Made by a program: the position numbers and the translations under genes. This document shows positions 43,689 to 52,298 of a DNA stretch of 64,000 nucleotides, one piece after another. The stretch lies in NCBI RefSeq assembly GCF_001713395.1, contig NZ_CP016450.1, forward strand, positions 248,001 to 312,000, written 5' to 3'. Every line of letters starts with the position of its first letter. Positions within the stretch are counted from its first letter, which is position 1. Source of the DNA: Sinorhizobium sp. RAC02. Lineage in GTDB: Bacteria; Pseudomonadota; Alphaproteobacteria; Rhizobiales; Rhizobiaceae. Below the pieces are notes generated by a model that had not been told where the DNA came from, did no database searches, and saw only the letters and a list, made by a program, of their open reading frames with translations.

Positions 43689-44552
43689 GTGAACACGTCT
43701 TCGAACGCCCCTTCCGTCGCCGAGCAGCTTGCCGGGATCTGCGACGCACAGCCCTTCGTGACGCGCTTCGCGATCCGCAATCTCCGGACCGGCGAGACGA
43801 TCGAACGCGGCGCCGGCGAGGAAACGCCGTCGGCCAGCACACGCAAGACCTCGATCATGATGGCCGCGCTGAAGGCGGTGCACGAGGGTCGGCTCGATCT
43901 TGACGAGCAGATCACCTACGAGGCGCGTTTTGCCGAGGAAGTGGCGAGCGGCATGTTCCGCTACCTGACGCCTGGCATCGTCATTTCGCTACGCGATGCC
44001 ATTACCGGCATGATGGTGCTGAGCGACAATGTCTGCACCAAGATGGTGTTCGAGCGCCTGACGCTGGAAGAGGTCGGTGCCTATTGCAAGGCAATCGGCA
44101 TGGAGGGCACGCACCACCGCTTCCTCATCCCGCCGCTGGCGCTTTCGCCGGATCATGCGCTGACCTCCGTCACCACGACGACGGCGCGCGACCAGATGTT
44201 CCTCCTCCAGACGATCCTCGACGCGCAGACATCTGCCGAGGCGGTGGCGCGGCTCGGCACCTCGCCGGAACTCTGCGCCTATGCCCTGCAGACGCTGAAG
44301 AACCAGATCCTGCGCTACGCCATCCCCTCGCGCCTGCCGTTCGGCACGGTGGTGGCGCACAAGGGCGGTACGGGCAAGCGCGGCCGCATGAATGCCGGCA
44401 TCGTCTACCGCGACGGCGCACCCTTCTACATCATCGCCGCCTTTACGGACGCGGTGCCGCTGGCCATGCCCGACGGCACGCCGGGCTATACGATGGCGCT
44501 CGAGACGATCGGCAGGCTTTCACGCGCCTGCTGGGACGGATTCAACACATGA
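43689..44552 (+). CDS. Serine hydrolase of the class A beta-lactamase fold, cytosolic
   Basis: 287 aa. Penicillin-binding-fold motifs in order: STRK (Ser-x-x-Lys, about residues 38-41), SDN in LSDNVCTKMVF (about 113-115) and KGG in VVAHKGGTGKRG. There is no signal peptide or lipobox, so it acts in the cytoplasm. The omega-loop deacylation motif ExxLN of real class A beta-lactamases is not found. The place in the operon, one base after the ATPase gene, suggests a peptidase, amidase or D-amino-peptide hydrolase acting on the imported compound rather than drug resistance. GTG start. Confidence 0.8.
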   Translation: MNTSSNAPSVAEQLAGICDAQPFVTRFAIRNLRTGETIERGAGEETPSASTRKTSIMMAALKAVHEGRLDLDEQITYEARFAEEVASGMFRYLTPGIVISLRDAITGMMVLSDNVCTKMVFERLTLEEVGAYCKAIGMEGTHHRFLIPPLALSPDHALTSVTTTTARDQMFLLQTILDAQTSAEAVARLGTSPELCAYALQTLKNQILRYAIPSRLPFGTVVAHKGGTGKRGRMNAGIVYRDGAPFYIIAAFTDAVPLAMPDGTPGYTMALETIGRLSRACWDGFNT

Positions 44553-44581
44553 CAACCAACGACAGAACAGAGGGTAGAACA

Positions 44582-46126
44582 ATGAAAAAGCTTCTTCTTT
44601 CGGGTGTGGCCCTCATCGCCGCAACCCAGATCGCCACCGCGCGCGACGTCACTGTGGCGCTGAGTTCGGACCTGCGCAGCAGCAATCCCGGCGTCAACCG
44701 CGACGGCAACACCGACAGCGTGATCCTGCACATCGTCGAGGGTCTCGTCGGCTACAACAATGGCGGCGAGGTGAAGCCGCTGCTCGCCAAGAGCTTCGAG
44801 ACCTCGGCCGATGGCCTGACCTATACGTTCAAGCTGCGCACCGACGTGAAATTCCACAACGGCAAGCCGCTGACGGCCGACGACGTGGTGTGGAACTGGA
44901 CGCGCTACCTGAAGCCCGACACGAAATGGACCTGCATCAAGGATTTTGCCGAGGGCGGTGCTGCGGCAGTGACCGGCGTAACCGCGGTCGATGCCGGAAC
45001 GGTCGAGATCAAGCTTGCAAAGCCGTCCGCCGTCTTCCTCGGCCTGATGTCGAGGCCGGAATGCGGGTTTACCGGCATCATTTCGCCGGACTCCGTCGCT
45101 GCGGACGGCAGCTTCGCCAAACCGATCGGCACCGGCCCGTTCCAGTGGGACGAGTGGAAGAAGGGTGAATACATCCACCTCACCAAGTTCGCCGACTACG
45201 TCTCGCCGGAAAACAATGGCCAGCCGGACGGCATGGTCGGCTCCAAGCGGCCGCTCGTCGATGGCGTCAAGTTCATGATCATTCCGGATGCCTCGACCAT
45301 CAAGGCAGGCCTCCAGTCCGGCGTGCTCGACACGGCGGAAATCTCGCCGGACCTCATCCCGGAATTCAAGGATAGCGAGAAGACCCAGCTCATCGTTGCG
45401 CGCAACAACGGCAAGAACCTCCTCTACATCCAGACCCGCGACAAGGTGTTGAGCAAGCCCGGCGTGCGCCGCGCCATGGCGATGGCGCTCGACCTCGACC
45501 AACTCGTCGCTGCGGCCTCCAATGGCACCGGCGAGGCGAACGGCTCGATGGTCTCGCAGGACTCCGTCTACTTCAGCGAAACGCAGAAGAAGCGGCTGCC
45601 CTATGACATCGAGGCTGCGAAGAAGGAACTGGCGGACGCCGGCTACAATGGCGAGCCGATCTCGATCATCGCCAACAAGCGCGGCAACGTGCCGAGCTTC
45701 CCGGCTGCCGTCATGGCGCAGGCGATGATGCAGCAGGTGGGCCTCAACGTGCAGATCGAGGTTCTCGACTACGCGACCCAGGTCGATCGCCGCCGCTCGG
45801 GCAACTACCAGGTCATTTCCCAGTCGGTATCGCCGCGTCTCGACCCGGCGCTGATGTATGCCTTCTATGTCGGCAACAAGGACGAGAACGCCTCGCTGAT
45901 GTGGGACGACCCGAAGGCGATCGAGCTGATGAAGGCGGCCTATGTCGAGGCCGACCAGGCCAAGCGCCAGAAGATCTTCGACGAATTCCACGAGCTGATG
46001 CTGAAGGAGATGCCCGGCATCTTCCTCTACGACATGGTCGACGTCTGGGGCGCGACGAAGGCTCTGAAGGGCCAGCCGGTCTGGCAGTCGAACGCCCGTC
46101 TCTGGGAAGTGTCGGTCGAGGAATAG
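44582..46126 (+). CDS. Periplasmic peptide/amine-binding protein (SBP family 5)
   Basis: 514 aa. Signal peptide MKKLLLSGVALIAATQIATA then mature RDVTVALSSDLRSSNPGVNRDGNTD. Family-5 solute-binding pattern: HIVEGLVGYNNGGEVKPLLAKSFETSADGLTYTFKLRTDVKFHNGKPLTADDVVWNWTRYLKPD. The C-terminal half keeps VSPRLDPALMYAFY. It captures oligopeptides, nickel-peptide, opine or related compounds for the preceding transporter; the ligand is not predicted. AGAGGG box before the ATG. Confidence 0.93.
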   Translation: MKKLLLSGVALIAATQIATARDVTVALSSDLRSSNPGVNRDGNTDSVILHIVEGLVGYNNGGEVKPLLAKSFETSADGLTYTFKLRTDVKFHNGKPLTADDVVWNWTRYLKPDTKWTCIKDFAEGGAAAVTGVTAVDAGTVEIKLAKPSAVFLGLMSRPECGFTGIISPDSVAADGSFAKPIGTGPFQWDEWKKGEYIHLTKFADYVSPENNGQPDGMVGSKRPLVDGVKFMIIPDASTIKAGLQSGVLDTAEISPDLIPEFKDSEKTQLIVARNNGKNLLYIQTRDKVLSKPGVRRAMAMALDLDQLVAAASNGTGEANGSMVSQDSVYFSETQKKRLPYDIEAAKKELADAGYNGEPISIIANKRGNVPSFPAAVMAQAMMQQVGLNVQIEVLDYATQVDRRRSGNYQVISQSVSPRLDPALMYAFYVGNKDENASLMWDDPKAIELMKAAYVEADQAKRQKIFDEFHELMLKEMPGIFLYDMVDVWGATKALKGQPVWQSNARLWEVSVEE

Positions 46127-46185
46127 GCCCGGTTTCCGCGCCGCAGGCGGCCCCGGCGCGGACCAGTTTGATCACAATCATTGCG

Positions 46186-46208
46186 GCCCGGCGGCCTATC
46201 CGCCGGGC
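46186..46208. terminator. Intra-operon hairpin between the binding-protein and amidohydrolase genes
   Basis: Perfect GCCCGGCGG / CCGCCGGGC stem (46186-46194, 46200-46208), loop CCTAT. No U tract. Such hairpins after binding-protein genes raise their transcript level relative to downstream genes. Confidence 0.5.
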
Positions 46209-46254
46209 GCTTGGCCCGCTGTTGTCTGCGGGTGGATAGAAGCGAGGACGGATT

Positions 46255-47709
46255 ATGGATCGGGATGCCGTGGCGGCACTTTCCGCAGCAATCGAGGCGA
46301 TGGCGCCCGATTTTACGACGATCAGCGACAGCATCTGGGATTTCGCCGAGCTGAAATTCGAGGAGCAGCAATCCTCGGCGCTTCTGGCGAAGGCGCTCGA
46401 GGACAACGGCTTTGCCGTGCGCCGTGGCGTCGCCGGCATGGAGACGGCGTTCATCGGCGAGGCCGGCAGCGGCGCCCCGGTCATCGCCTTCCTGGGGGAA
46501 TTCGATGCGCTGGCCGGCATGAGCCAGCTCGCTGGCATTGCCGAGGCGAAGCCGGCTGTCGATGGTGCCACTGGCCATGGCTGCGGTCACAATCTGCTTG
46601 GCGTCGGTTCGCTGATGGCGGCCATTGCGCTCTCCCGTCATTTGAAGACGCATAACCTGCCCGGTACGGTGCGCTACTACGGCTGCCCGGGCGAGGAGGG
46701 CGGTTCCGGCAAGACCTTCATGGTGCGGGCCGGCCTGTTCGACGATGTCGACACTGCGCTGACCTGGCATCCGGCCCCCTTCAACGGCGTGCGCTCGACC
46801 AACAATCTCGCTGTGCTCGAATATTTCTACCGCTTCAAGGGCATTGCCGCCCATGCGGCCAACGCTGCCCATCTCGGCCGCTCGGCGCTCGACGCGGTGG
46901 AACTGATGAATGTCGGCGTCAATTTCCTGCGCGAGCACATGCCGCAGGATTGCCGGGTGCACTATGCCATCACCGATGCGGGCGGCAAGGCGGCGAATGT
47001 CGTGCAGGCGAAGGCCGAGGTGATGTATCTGATCCGCGCACCGGAAATGGCGCAGGCGCTGGCTCTCGCGGCACGAGTGGACAAGGTGGCCCGTGGCGCG
47101 GCGATGATGACGGAGACGGAGGTGGAGATCGTCTTCGACACCGCCTCGACCAACCTCCTGCCCAATCTCACGCTGGAGACGGCGCTGCACGAAAATTTGG
47201 TGGCGCTCGGCCCCGTCGCTTTCGACGAGCGGGACATCGCCTTTGCCCGGTCGATCCAGGAGACCTTCACGGAGGAGGCGATCAGCAGCAGCATCCGGCT
47301 CTACCGGATCAAGGACGACGTCTTCTCCAACGCCCGGATCGACGGCTCGACACCGCTGCATCTCGGCCTGCGCGCCTTCGAAGGCGAATCCCATTTCCGC
47401 GCCGGCTCCACCGATGTAGGTGACGTCAGCTGGGTGACGCCGACGGCGCAATGCTGGACGCCCGCCTGGGCGATCGGCACCAATCCGCACACCTGGCAGG
47501 TGGTGGCGCAGGGCAGGAGCCCCGCCGCACACAAGGCGATGGCGCACGCCGCCAAGGCGCTCGCCGCCACCGGGCTTTCGCTGCTGACCACGCCGGACCT
47601 GCTTGCCGCGGCGAAGGCCGAATGGCGGGAGAAAACAGATGGAAAACCCTATGTCTGCCCGATCCCCGTGGATGTGATGCCGGGTGGGAAGTTGCCGGAA
47701 CGGGCATAA
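46255..47709 (+). CDS. M20-family amidohydrolase (AbgB-like)
   Basis: 484 aa. M20 metallopeptidase: IAFLGEFDALAGMSQ, DGATGHGCGHNLLGVGSLMAAIAL (zinc ligands), GCPGEEGGSGKTFMV, and the dimerisation insert FYRFKGIAAHAANAAHLGRSALDAVELM. The closest well-studied relatives are AbgB (p-aminobenzoyl-glutamate hydrolase subunit) and related aminoacylases. Operon context suggests it hydrolyses an amide in the imported compound. GAGGA box before the ATG. The gene ends 37 bases before the stop of the convergent demethylase gene. Confidence 0.88.
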   Translation: MDRDAVAALSAAIEAMAPDFTTISDSIWDFAELKFEEQQSSALLAKALEDNGFAVRRGVAGMETAFIGEAGSGAPVIAFLGEFDALAGMSQLAGIAEAKPAVDGATGHGCGHNLLGVGSLMAAIALSRHLKTHNLPGTVRYYGCPGEEGGSGKTFMVRAGLFDDVDTALTWHPAPFNGVRSTNNLAVLEYFYRFKGIAAHAANAAHLGRSALDAVELMNVGVNFLREHMPQDCRVHYAITDAGGKAANVVQAKAEVMYLIRAPEMAQALALAARVDKVARGAAMMTETEVEIVFDTASTNLLPNLTLETALHENLVALGPVAFDERDIAFARSIQETFTEEAISSSIRLYRIKDDVFSNARIDGSTPLHLGLRAFEGESHFRAGSTDVGDVSWVTPTAQCWTPAWAIGTNPHTWQVVAQGRSPAAHKAMAHAAKALAATGLSLLTTPDLLAAAKAEWREKTDGKPYVCPIPVDVMPGGKLPERA

Positions 47710-47746
47710 ACGCGACCGAGACAGAGCTGGTTTGCCCGGCGGCAGC

Positions 47747-49840
47747 TTACGCCGGACACTGTCCAATCAGCCTCGCGATGTCCTCGCGCTGGAACGGAGC
47801 CTGATCGACGTCGACGGGCTCCTGATAGGTGCGGGCATATTGGTGGCCGGAATAGACGGCTGCGGCGATCAGGCCGGGTGCAAGGCAATCGCCGAGCCGG
47901 GTCACGGTCCTGATGCCGGCATCGGCCCACTCGTCTTCCCGCGCCTTGAGCGCCAGCCAAAGCGTTTCGTCCGGCAGGCGGGCGGTGACGGGCACGAGCG
48001 TGGCGCAATCGATCGGCCGAATCCTGCCGCTGTAGATGCAGGACAGTTCCAACTGATCCTTCGTGCGGCCGCCAAGTGCTTGTGCCGTGATGATCTCGAC
48101 GCCGAGATCGATGAGGCGGCGCTGGACGCGGCCCTGTTCCAGCGTGTTCTTGCTCCAGGGAGATACCTGGGCTTCGGGCGTCACGAAGATCACCGTGCGG
48201 CCGGCCTTCGCGAGCAGTTCGGCAAGCACGCTGCCCATGTAGAAACAGTCGTCGTCGAACACGACGACCGGGCCATCGGCGGGCACTGCCTGGGCGCCGT
48301 CGGAGAGGATGGCATCGGGCGAGACGACGGTGCCTTCCGCCAGACAATCGAGCGGCGTGCGATGGGTGCGGCCGACGCCGTCGGTGCGCCAGCGTGCGCC
48401 GGTGGCGATCGCCACATGGGGGATGGCATATTGCAGCACGTCGTCGGCGGAAAGCGGGCTGTGCAGGTAGAGTTCGGCGTTGACTCGGGTGCCGAGCTGG
48501 CCGACGCGCCAGTCGCGCACACGCCCCCAGGTGGCGAGCCCCGGCAGGCGACATTCGCGCGCGATGCGGCCGCCCCATTCGCCGCCGCCTTCCGCCAGAA
48601 CCACATCGACGCCGCGCTCGGCAAGCGCCCGTGCGGCCTCCAGGCCGGCCGGGCCGCCGCCGATGACGAGGGCGGGCTCGGGTGTTTCGGCCCTTGCGAT
48701 GATCTCCGGGTGCCAGCCCTTGCGCCACTCCTCGCCGATCGTCGGGTTCTGCGTGCAGCGCATCGGTACGTTGGTGTTGTCGCCGGAGGTACAGATGTTG
48801 CAGCCGATGCATTCGCGGATGTCGTCGATGCGGCCGTCCTCGATCTTCTTCGGCAGGTAGGGATCGGCAATCGACGGGCGTGCCGCGCCGATGAAATCGA
48901 GAATGCCCTGCCTGACCACCCGCACCATGCTGTCCGGTGACGTATAGCGGCCGACACCCACCACCGGCTTGGTGGTGACGGATTTGACGAAGCGGGTATA
49001 GGGCTCCTGATAGCCCTCCTCGGAGAAGCGGGCCGTCTGGCTGTCGTTCGACCAGTCGGACAGGTTGACGTCCCAAAGGTCGGGAAGCTCGGCAAGGGCT
49101 GTGATGATGTCCTTGCCTTCCCCCTCGCTGGTGATGCCGGTCGGCCCCATCAGTTCGTCGACGGCCAGGCGTATGGCGAGCGCGCAGGTATCGCCGATCG
49201 CCTCGCGCGTATCGTCGATGATTTCGCGAAACAGCCGGAGCCGGTTTTCGAACGAGCCGCCATATTCGTCGCTGCGGTCGTTATGGCGGCGGGACAGGAA
49301 GTGCTGCAGCACGCTCATGTCATGGCCGGCATAGAGATAGACGATGTCGAAGCCGGCCCGTTTGGCGCGGAGTGCAGCGTTGCGATACCAGCGCCGCATG
49401 TCGGCGATGTCGGCCTTGTCCATGGCGCGCGCCTGGACGGGATCGAGGCTGTCGGTGATGGTGTGGGACGGGGCGAGCGGGATCATCCGGCTGAAACGGT
49501 TGGCGACATGCAGGCCGTTGTGCACGAGCTGGATGGCGGCGAGGCTGCCATGGGCGTGGATGCGTTCGGTCACGGCCGATAGCGCCGGCAGGTCGCCATC
49601 ATCCCAAAGCCGGGCTTCGTTGGCCGGCGTCAGGTCGGAGGTCGGGTGGATTTCGGCTTCCTGGGTGGAGACGACAGCCCAGCCACCCTCCGCCTTCATG
49701 CCGCGCAGCTGGGCTTCCGCATTCGGATAGCGGTAACCCATGCCGGAACAGTGCGGCACCTGGTAGAAACGGTTGCGCGCCGTGACCGGGCCGATCTTGA
49801 CGGGTTCGAAGAGAATATCGAAGCGGGGATCTCGGGTCAT
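47747..49840 (-). CDS. FMN/[4Fe-4S]/FAD N-demethylating dehydrogenase, trimethylamine-dehydrogenase-like
   Basis: 697 aa. TIM-barrel old-yellow-enzyme domain with NRFYQVPHC, where Cys31 aligns with the covalent 6-S-cysteinyl-FMN Cys30 of TMADH; the [4Fe-4S] site CIGCNIC...CTQNP; then FAD/NAD-like domains from about 390 (ALVIGGGPAGLEAARALAERG). The aromatic substrate-bowl residues of TMADH (Tyr60, Trp264, Trp355) are not kept: STQEAEIHP replaces the Tyr region and CTSGDNTN the Trp355 loop. It is therefore likely to oxidise another N-methyl compound, such as N-methylproline or dimethylglycine. AGGA box before the ATG. Divergent from the glucosidase. Confidence 0.87.
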   Translation of the reverse strand: MTRDPRFDILFEPVKIGPVTARNRFYQVPHCSGMGYRYPNAEAQLRGMKAEGGWAVVSTQEAEIHPTSDLTPANEARLWDDGDLPALSAVTERIHAHGSLAAIQLVHNGLHVANRFSRMIPLAPSHTITDSLDPVQARAMDKADIADMRRWYRNAALRAKRAGFDIVYLYAGHDMSVLQHFLSRRHNDRSDEYGGSFENRLRLFREIIDDTREAIGDTCALAIRLAVDELMGPTGITSEGEGKDIITALAELPDLWDVNLSDWSNDSQTARFSEEGYQEPYTRFVKSVTTKPVVGVGRYTSPDSMVRVVRQGILDFIGAARPSIADPYLPKKIEDGRIDDIRECIGCNICTSGDNTNVPMRCTQNPTIGEEWRKGWHPEIIARAETPEPALVIGGGPAGLEAARALAERGVDVVLAEGGGEWGGRIARECRLPGLATWGRVRDWRVGQLGTRVNAELYLHSPLSADDVLQYAIPHVAIATGARWRTDGVGRTHRTPLDCLAEGTVVSPDAILSDGAQAVPADGPVVVFDDDCFYMGSVLAELLAKAGRTVIFVTPEAQVSPWSKNTLEQGRVQRRLIDLGVEIITAQALGGRTKDQLELSCIYSGRIRPIDCATLVPVTARLPDETLWLALKAREDEWADAGIRTVTRLGDCLAPGLIAAAVYSGHQYARTYQEPVDVDQAPFQREDIARLIGQCPA

Positions 49841-50137
49841 GGCCTGTCATCCTGAAAGAAGCTGTGGTCCGCCGCTAGAGGGTGCGGCGGTCGGATGATC
49901 GACAGGATATCGGGAACGCACAAGCAGGCAAGAGAATTGCTATACGTTTGTATAATTCCTTCATGGCAAACAGTTTTGATCTTAGTCCGTTTCGTCATGA
50001 TGGGTCCGTTTGGGTTTTGACCCGGCTCTCGTTTGACCGGTGCGCCTATCACCCGGAAAATCTCCGTTCGCCCGTTTACGCTCCCCGGGGTGCGCGTTAC
50101 ATCTGGCCTATCGAAACAGAAGCCGGAGCGCGAACGC
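49841..50137. other. Divergent intergenic region, about 297 nt
   Basis: It separates the demethylase and alpha-glucosidase starts. A short open frame beginning at 49963 merges into the glucosidase in a different frame and has no ribosome binding site, so it is not called. The region contains the operator-like element below. Confidence 0.4.
49941..49956. promoter_or_regulatory. Operator-like TATAC-N4-GTATA with overlapping TATAAT
   Basis: Perfect inverted repeat TATAC (49941-49945) / GTATA (49950-49954), and a TATAAT hexamer at 49951-49956 that could be a -10 element of a promoter towards the glucosidase. GntR-family operators often have such TATAC/GTATA arms. Regulator unknown. Confidence 0.35.
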
Positions 50138-51781
50138 ATGGCGAAGTCCCACAAGAAGGCCGAGGATTGGTGGCGCGGCGCGGTGATCTATCAGGTCTAT
50201 CCCCGCTCGTTCCAGGATACGACCGGCGACGGCATGGGGGATCTTCGCGGCATCACGAAGCGGCTCGGGCACATTGCGTCACTCGGCGTCGATGCGATCT
50301 GGCTGTCACCCTTCTTCAAGTCGCCGATGGGGGATATGGGCTATGACGTTTCGGACTACTGCGATGTCGACCCGATGTTCGGAACGCTCGCCGATTTCGA
50401 CGCCATGCTGGCGGAGGCCCACCGCCTCGGCCTGAAGATCATCATCGACCAGGTGATCTCGCACACATCAGACCAGCATCAATGGTTCGTGGAAAGCCGG
50501 TCCAGCCGTTCGAACCCCAAGGCGGACTGGTATGTCTGGGCCGAACCGAAGCCGGACGGCACGGCGCCCAACAACTGGCTGTCGATCTTCGGCGGCCCGG
50601 GCTGGGAATGGGACGGCGTGCGCAAGCAATATTACATGCACAACTTCCTGACCTCGCAGCCGGATCTCAATTTCCACAATCCGGATGTGCAGGACGCGCT
50701 TCTGAAGACCGTGCGCTTCTGGCTCGACCGCGGGGTGGATGGTTTCCGCCTCGATACGGTGAACTTCTACTTCCACGACAAGAAGCTGCGCGACAACCCG
50801 CCCCATGAGCCGGACCCCGACGGGATCGGCCTCGATGCGCCAGACGTCAACCCCTACGGCATGCAGACGCACCGCTACGACAAGACGCAGCCGGAGAATG
50901 TCGGTTTCCTGAAACGCTTCCGGGCGCTGCTCGACGAGTATGAGGGGCGCATGACGGTCGGCGAGGTGGGCGACGGCGCGCGCTCGCTGAAGACGGTCGC
51001 CGAGTATACCAGCGGCGGCGACAAGCTGAACATGTGCTACACGTTCGACCTGCTCGGGCCGGATTTCACTGCCGATCATGTGCGCAAATGCGTGCAGAGT
51101 TTTCAGAAAGCGGTGACGGACGGCTGGGTTTGCTGGGCTTTCTCCAACCACGACGTCAACCGCCATGTCAGCCGCTTCATCAAGACACCGGAGGAGCGCG
51201 AGCGCGTTGCCAAGCTGGCGATCACCCTGCTTTCGACCCTGCGTGGCTCGATCTGCCTTTACCAGGGCGAAGAGCTCGGCCTGACCGAAGCCGATCTTGC
51301 CTTCGAGGACCTGCGCGATCCCTACGGCATCCGCTTCTGGCCGGCCTTCAAGGGCCGCGACGGATGCCGCACGCCGATGCCCTGGCAGCACAATGAGGCC
51401 CATGCCGGCTTCAGCACGGGAAAACCCTGGCTGCCGGTGCCGGAGGATCACGCCCGCCACGCCGTGGACACGCAGGAAAAGGTCTCCGGCTCCGTGCTCA
51501 ACCACTACCGCGCGACGCTTGCCTTCCGAAAGGCGCATGACGCGCTTCACGACGGCGACATGGCCTTCCTGCACTCAAACCAGGACATCCTGGCCTTCAC
51601 CCGTGAGAAGGGCGGCGAAAAACTGCTCTTCGTCTTCAACCTGACGCGGGAAAAGGCCGAGTTCGTGCCGGCGAAATCGCTGAAGCTCGGCGAGCCACTG
51701 CCGGTGCCCGGCTTCGGTGCGAAGCTGAAGGACGGGACGATCGAGCTGGACGGGCTGGATATGGCGTGCGTGCGGCTTTAG
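50138..51781 (+). CDS. aglA: GH13 alpha-glucosidase (AglA-like)
   Basis: 547 aa. Begins AEDWWRGAVIYQVYPRSFQDTTGDGMGDLRGI. The four GH13 regions are visible: IIIDQVISHTSDQH, DGFRLDTVNFYF (nucleophile Asp), VGEVGDG (acid/base Glu) and FSNHDVNR. The FYFHDKKLRDNPP loop resembles rhizobial AglA, which splits sucrose, maltose, trehalose or trehalulose analogues after import. In S. meliloti aglA lies inside aglEFGAK; here it is without its transporter genes. The start MAKSHKKAEDWW at 50138 is favoured over an alternative start at 50033. The stop overlaps the toxin stop. Confidence 0.88.
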   Translation: MAKSHKKAEDWWRGAVIYQVYPRSFQDTTGDGMGDLRGITKRLGHIASLGVDAIWLSPFFKSPMGDMGYDVSDYCDVDPMFGTLADFDAMLAEAHRLGLKIIIDQVISHTSDQHQWFVESRSSRSNPKADWYVWAEPKPDGTAPNNWLSIFGGPGWEWDGVRKQYYMHNFLTSQPDLNFHNPDVQDALLKTVRFWLDRGVDGFRLDTVNFYFHDKKLRDNPPHEPDPDGIGLDAPDVNPYGMQTHRYDKTQPENVGFLKRFRALLDEYEGRMTVGEVGDGARSLKTVAEYTSGGDKLNMCYTFDLLGPDFTADHVRKCVQSFQKAVTDGWVCWAFSNHDVNRHVSRFIKTPEERERVAKLAITLLSTLRGSICLYQGEELGLTEADLAFEDLRDPYGIRFWPAFKGRDGCRTPMPWQHNEAHAGFSTGKPWLPVPEDHARHAVDTQEKVSGSVLNHYRATLAFRKAHDALHDGDMAFLHSNQDILAFTREKGGEKLLFVFNLTREKAEFVPAKSLKLGEPLPVPGFGAKLKDGTIELDGLDMACVRL

Positions 51782-52047
51782 CGTTTTCGCCCAACGAGCC
51801 GGTCATATTCGGCATGCGAGCCGATCCAGAACCAGACGAGTGTCTGTGTCTCGTTATCGTGGACGGCCAGCGCCCGCCAGGAGAGGCCGACGCGGACGGA
51901 CCAGAAGCGCCCGACCGGCTTGAGTTGCAAAGATGGGTGCGTCGGATCGGCTTTGAGGAGAGCGAAATTTCTATCGGCCTGCTCTCGGATGTGGAATGGC
52001 AACGCCTCGTAACACGTCCAGAACGCGTTCGTGGCTTGGTGTTTCAA
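51778..52047 (-). CDS. RelE/ParE-superfamily toxin
   Basis: 89 aa. FWTCYEALPFHIREQADRNFALLKADPTHPSLQLKPVG, then WSVRVGLSWRALAVH and WFWIGSHAEYDRLV, the ParE/RelE/HigB fold with a C-terminal basic tail. Such proteins cleave mRNA on the ribosome or poison gyrase. It is the second gene of a type II pair: its ATG overlaps the antitoxin stop (ATGA), and its stop overlaps the aglA stop on the other strand. Confidence 0.82.
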   Translation of the reverse strand: MKHQATNAFWTCYEALPFHIREQADRNFALLKADPTHPSLQLKPVGRFWSVRVGLSWRALAVHDNETQTLVWFWIGSHAEYDRLVGRKR

Positions 52048-52244
52048 AGCGATCGTGTCCGATTGCTGCGGAATTCTGCCAAGGCGAGTTCAGCGAGTTC
52101 GTCCAATGTGCCGTTAGCCACATCCTCGACGAGATCCCGGTCCCATCGTTCAGCCTGAAGTGCTTCGAACCAGGCCGAGAACCGCTCGAACTCTTCTGCG
52201 CTAAGTTCCGAGACGCTCTTTTCGATTTGCTCCAGTTTGGTCAT
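52044..52244 (-). CDS. Cognate antitoxin
   Basis: 66 aa, acidic and helical: MTKLEQIEKSVSELSAEEFERFSAWFEALQAERWDRDLVEDVANGTLDELAELALAEFRS. The C-terminal half is rich in Asp/Glu and would wrap the toxin, the N-terminus resembles short antitoxins with ribbon or helix dimerisation domains. AAGGAG box seven bases before the ATG. An upstream extension to 52295 is unlikely. Confidence 0.75.
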   Translation of the reverse strand: MTKLEQIEKSVSELSAEEFERFSAWFEALQAERWDRDLVEDVANGTLDELAELALAEFRSNRTRSL

Positions 52245-52258
52245 GCCGCGCTCCTTGT

Positions 52259-52273
52259 CGTACGTATTGTACG
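52259..52273. promoter_or_regulatory. Operator-like palindrome before the toxin-antitoxin operon
   Basis: CGTAC (52259-52263) N5 GTACG (52269-52273), perfect, 14 bases before the antitoxin start. Type II pairs are normally autoregulated from such a site. Confidence 0.55.
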
Positions 52274-52298
52274 CGAAGGGAGCGTCGGATGGCAAACC

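Noticed and set aside
43689..44552. Beta-lactamase resistance gene
   Set aside because: It has no secretion signal and lacks the ExxLN loop; operon context points to metabolism of an imported compound.
49882..50346. A short plus-strand frame in the demethylase-aglA gap
   Set aside because: It has no ribosome binding site, runs into aglA in a different frame and shows no conserved pattern.
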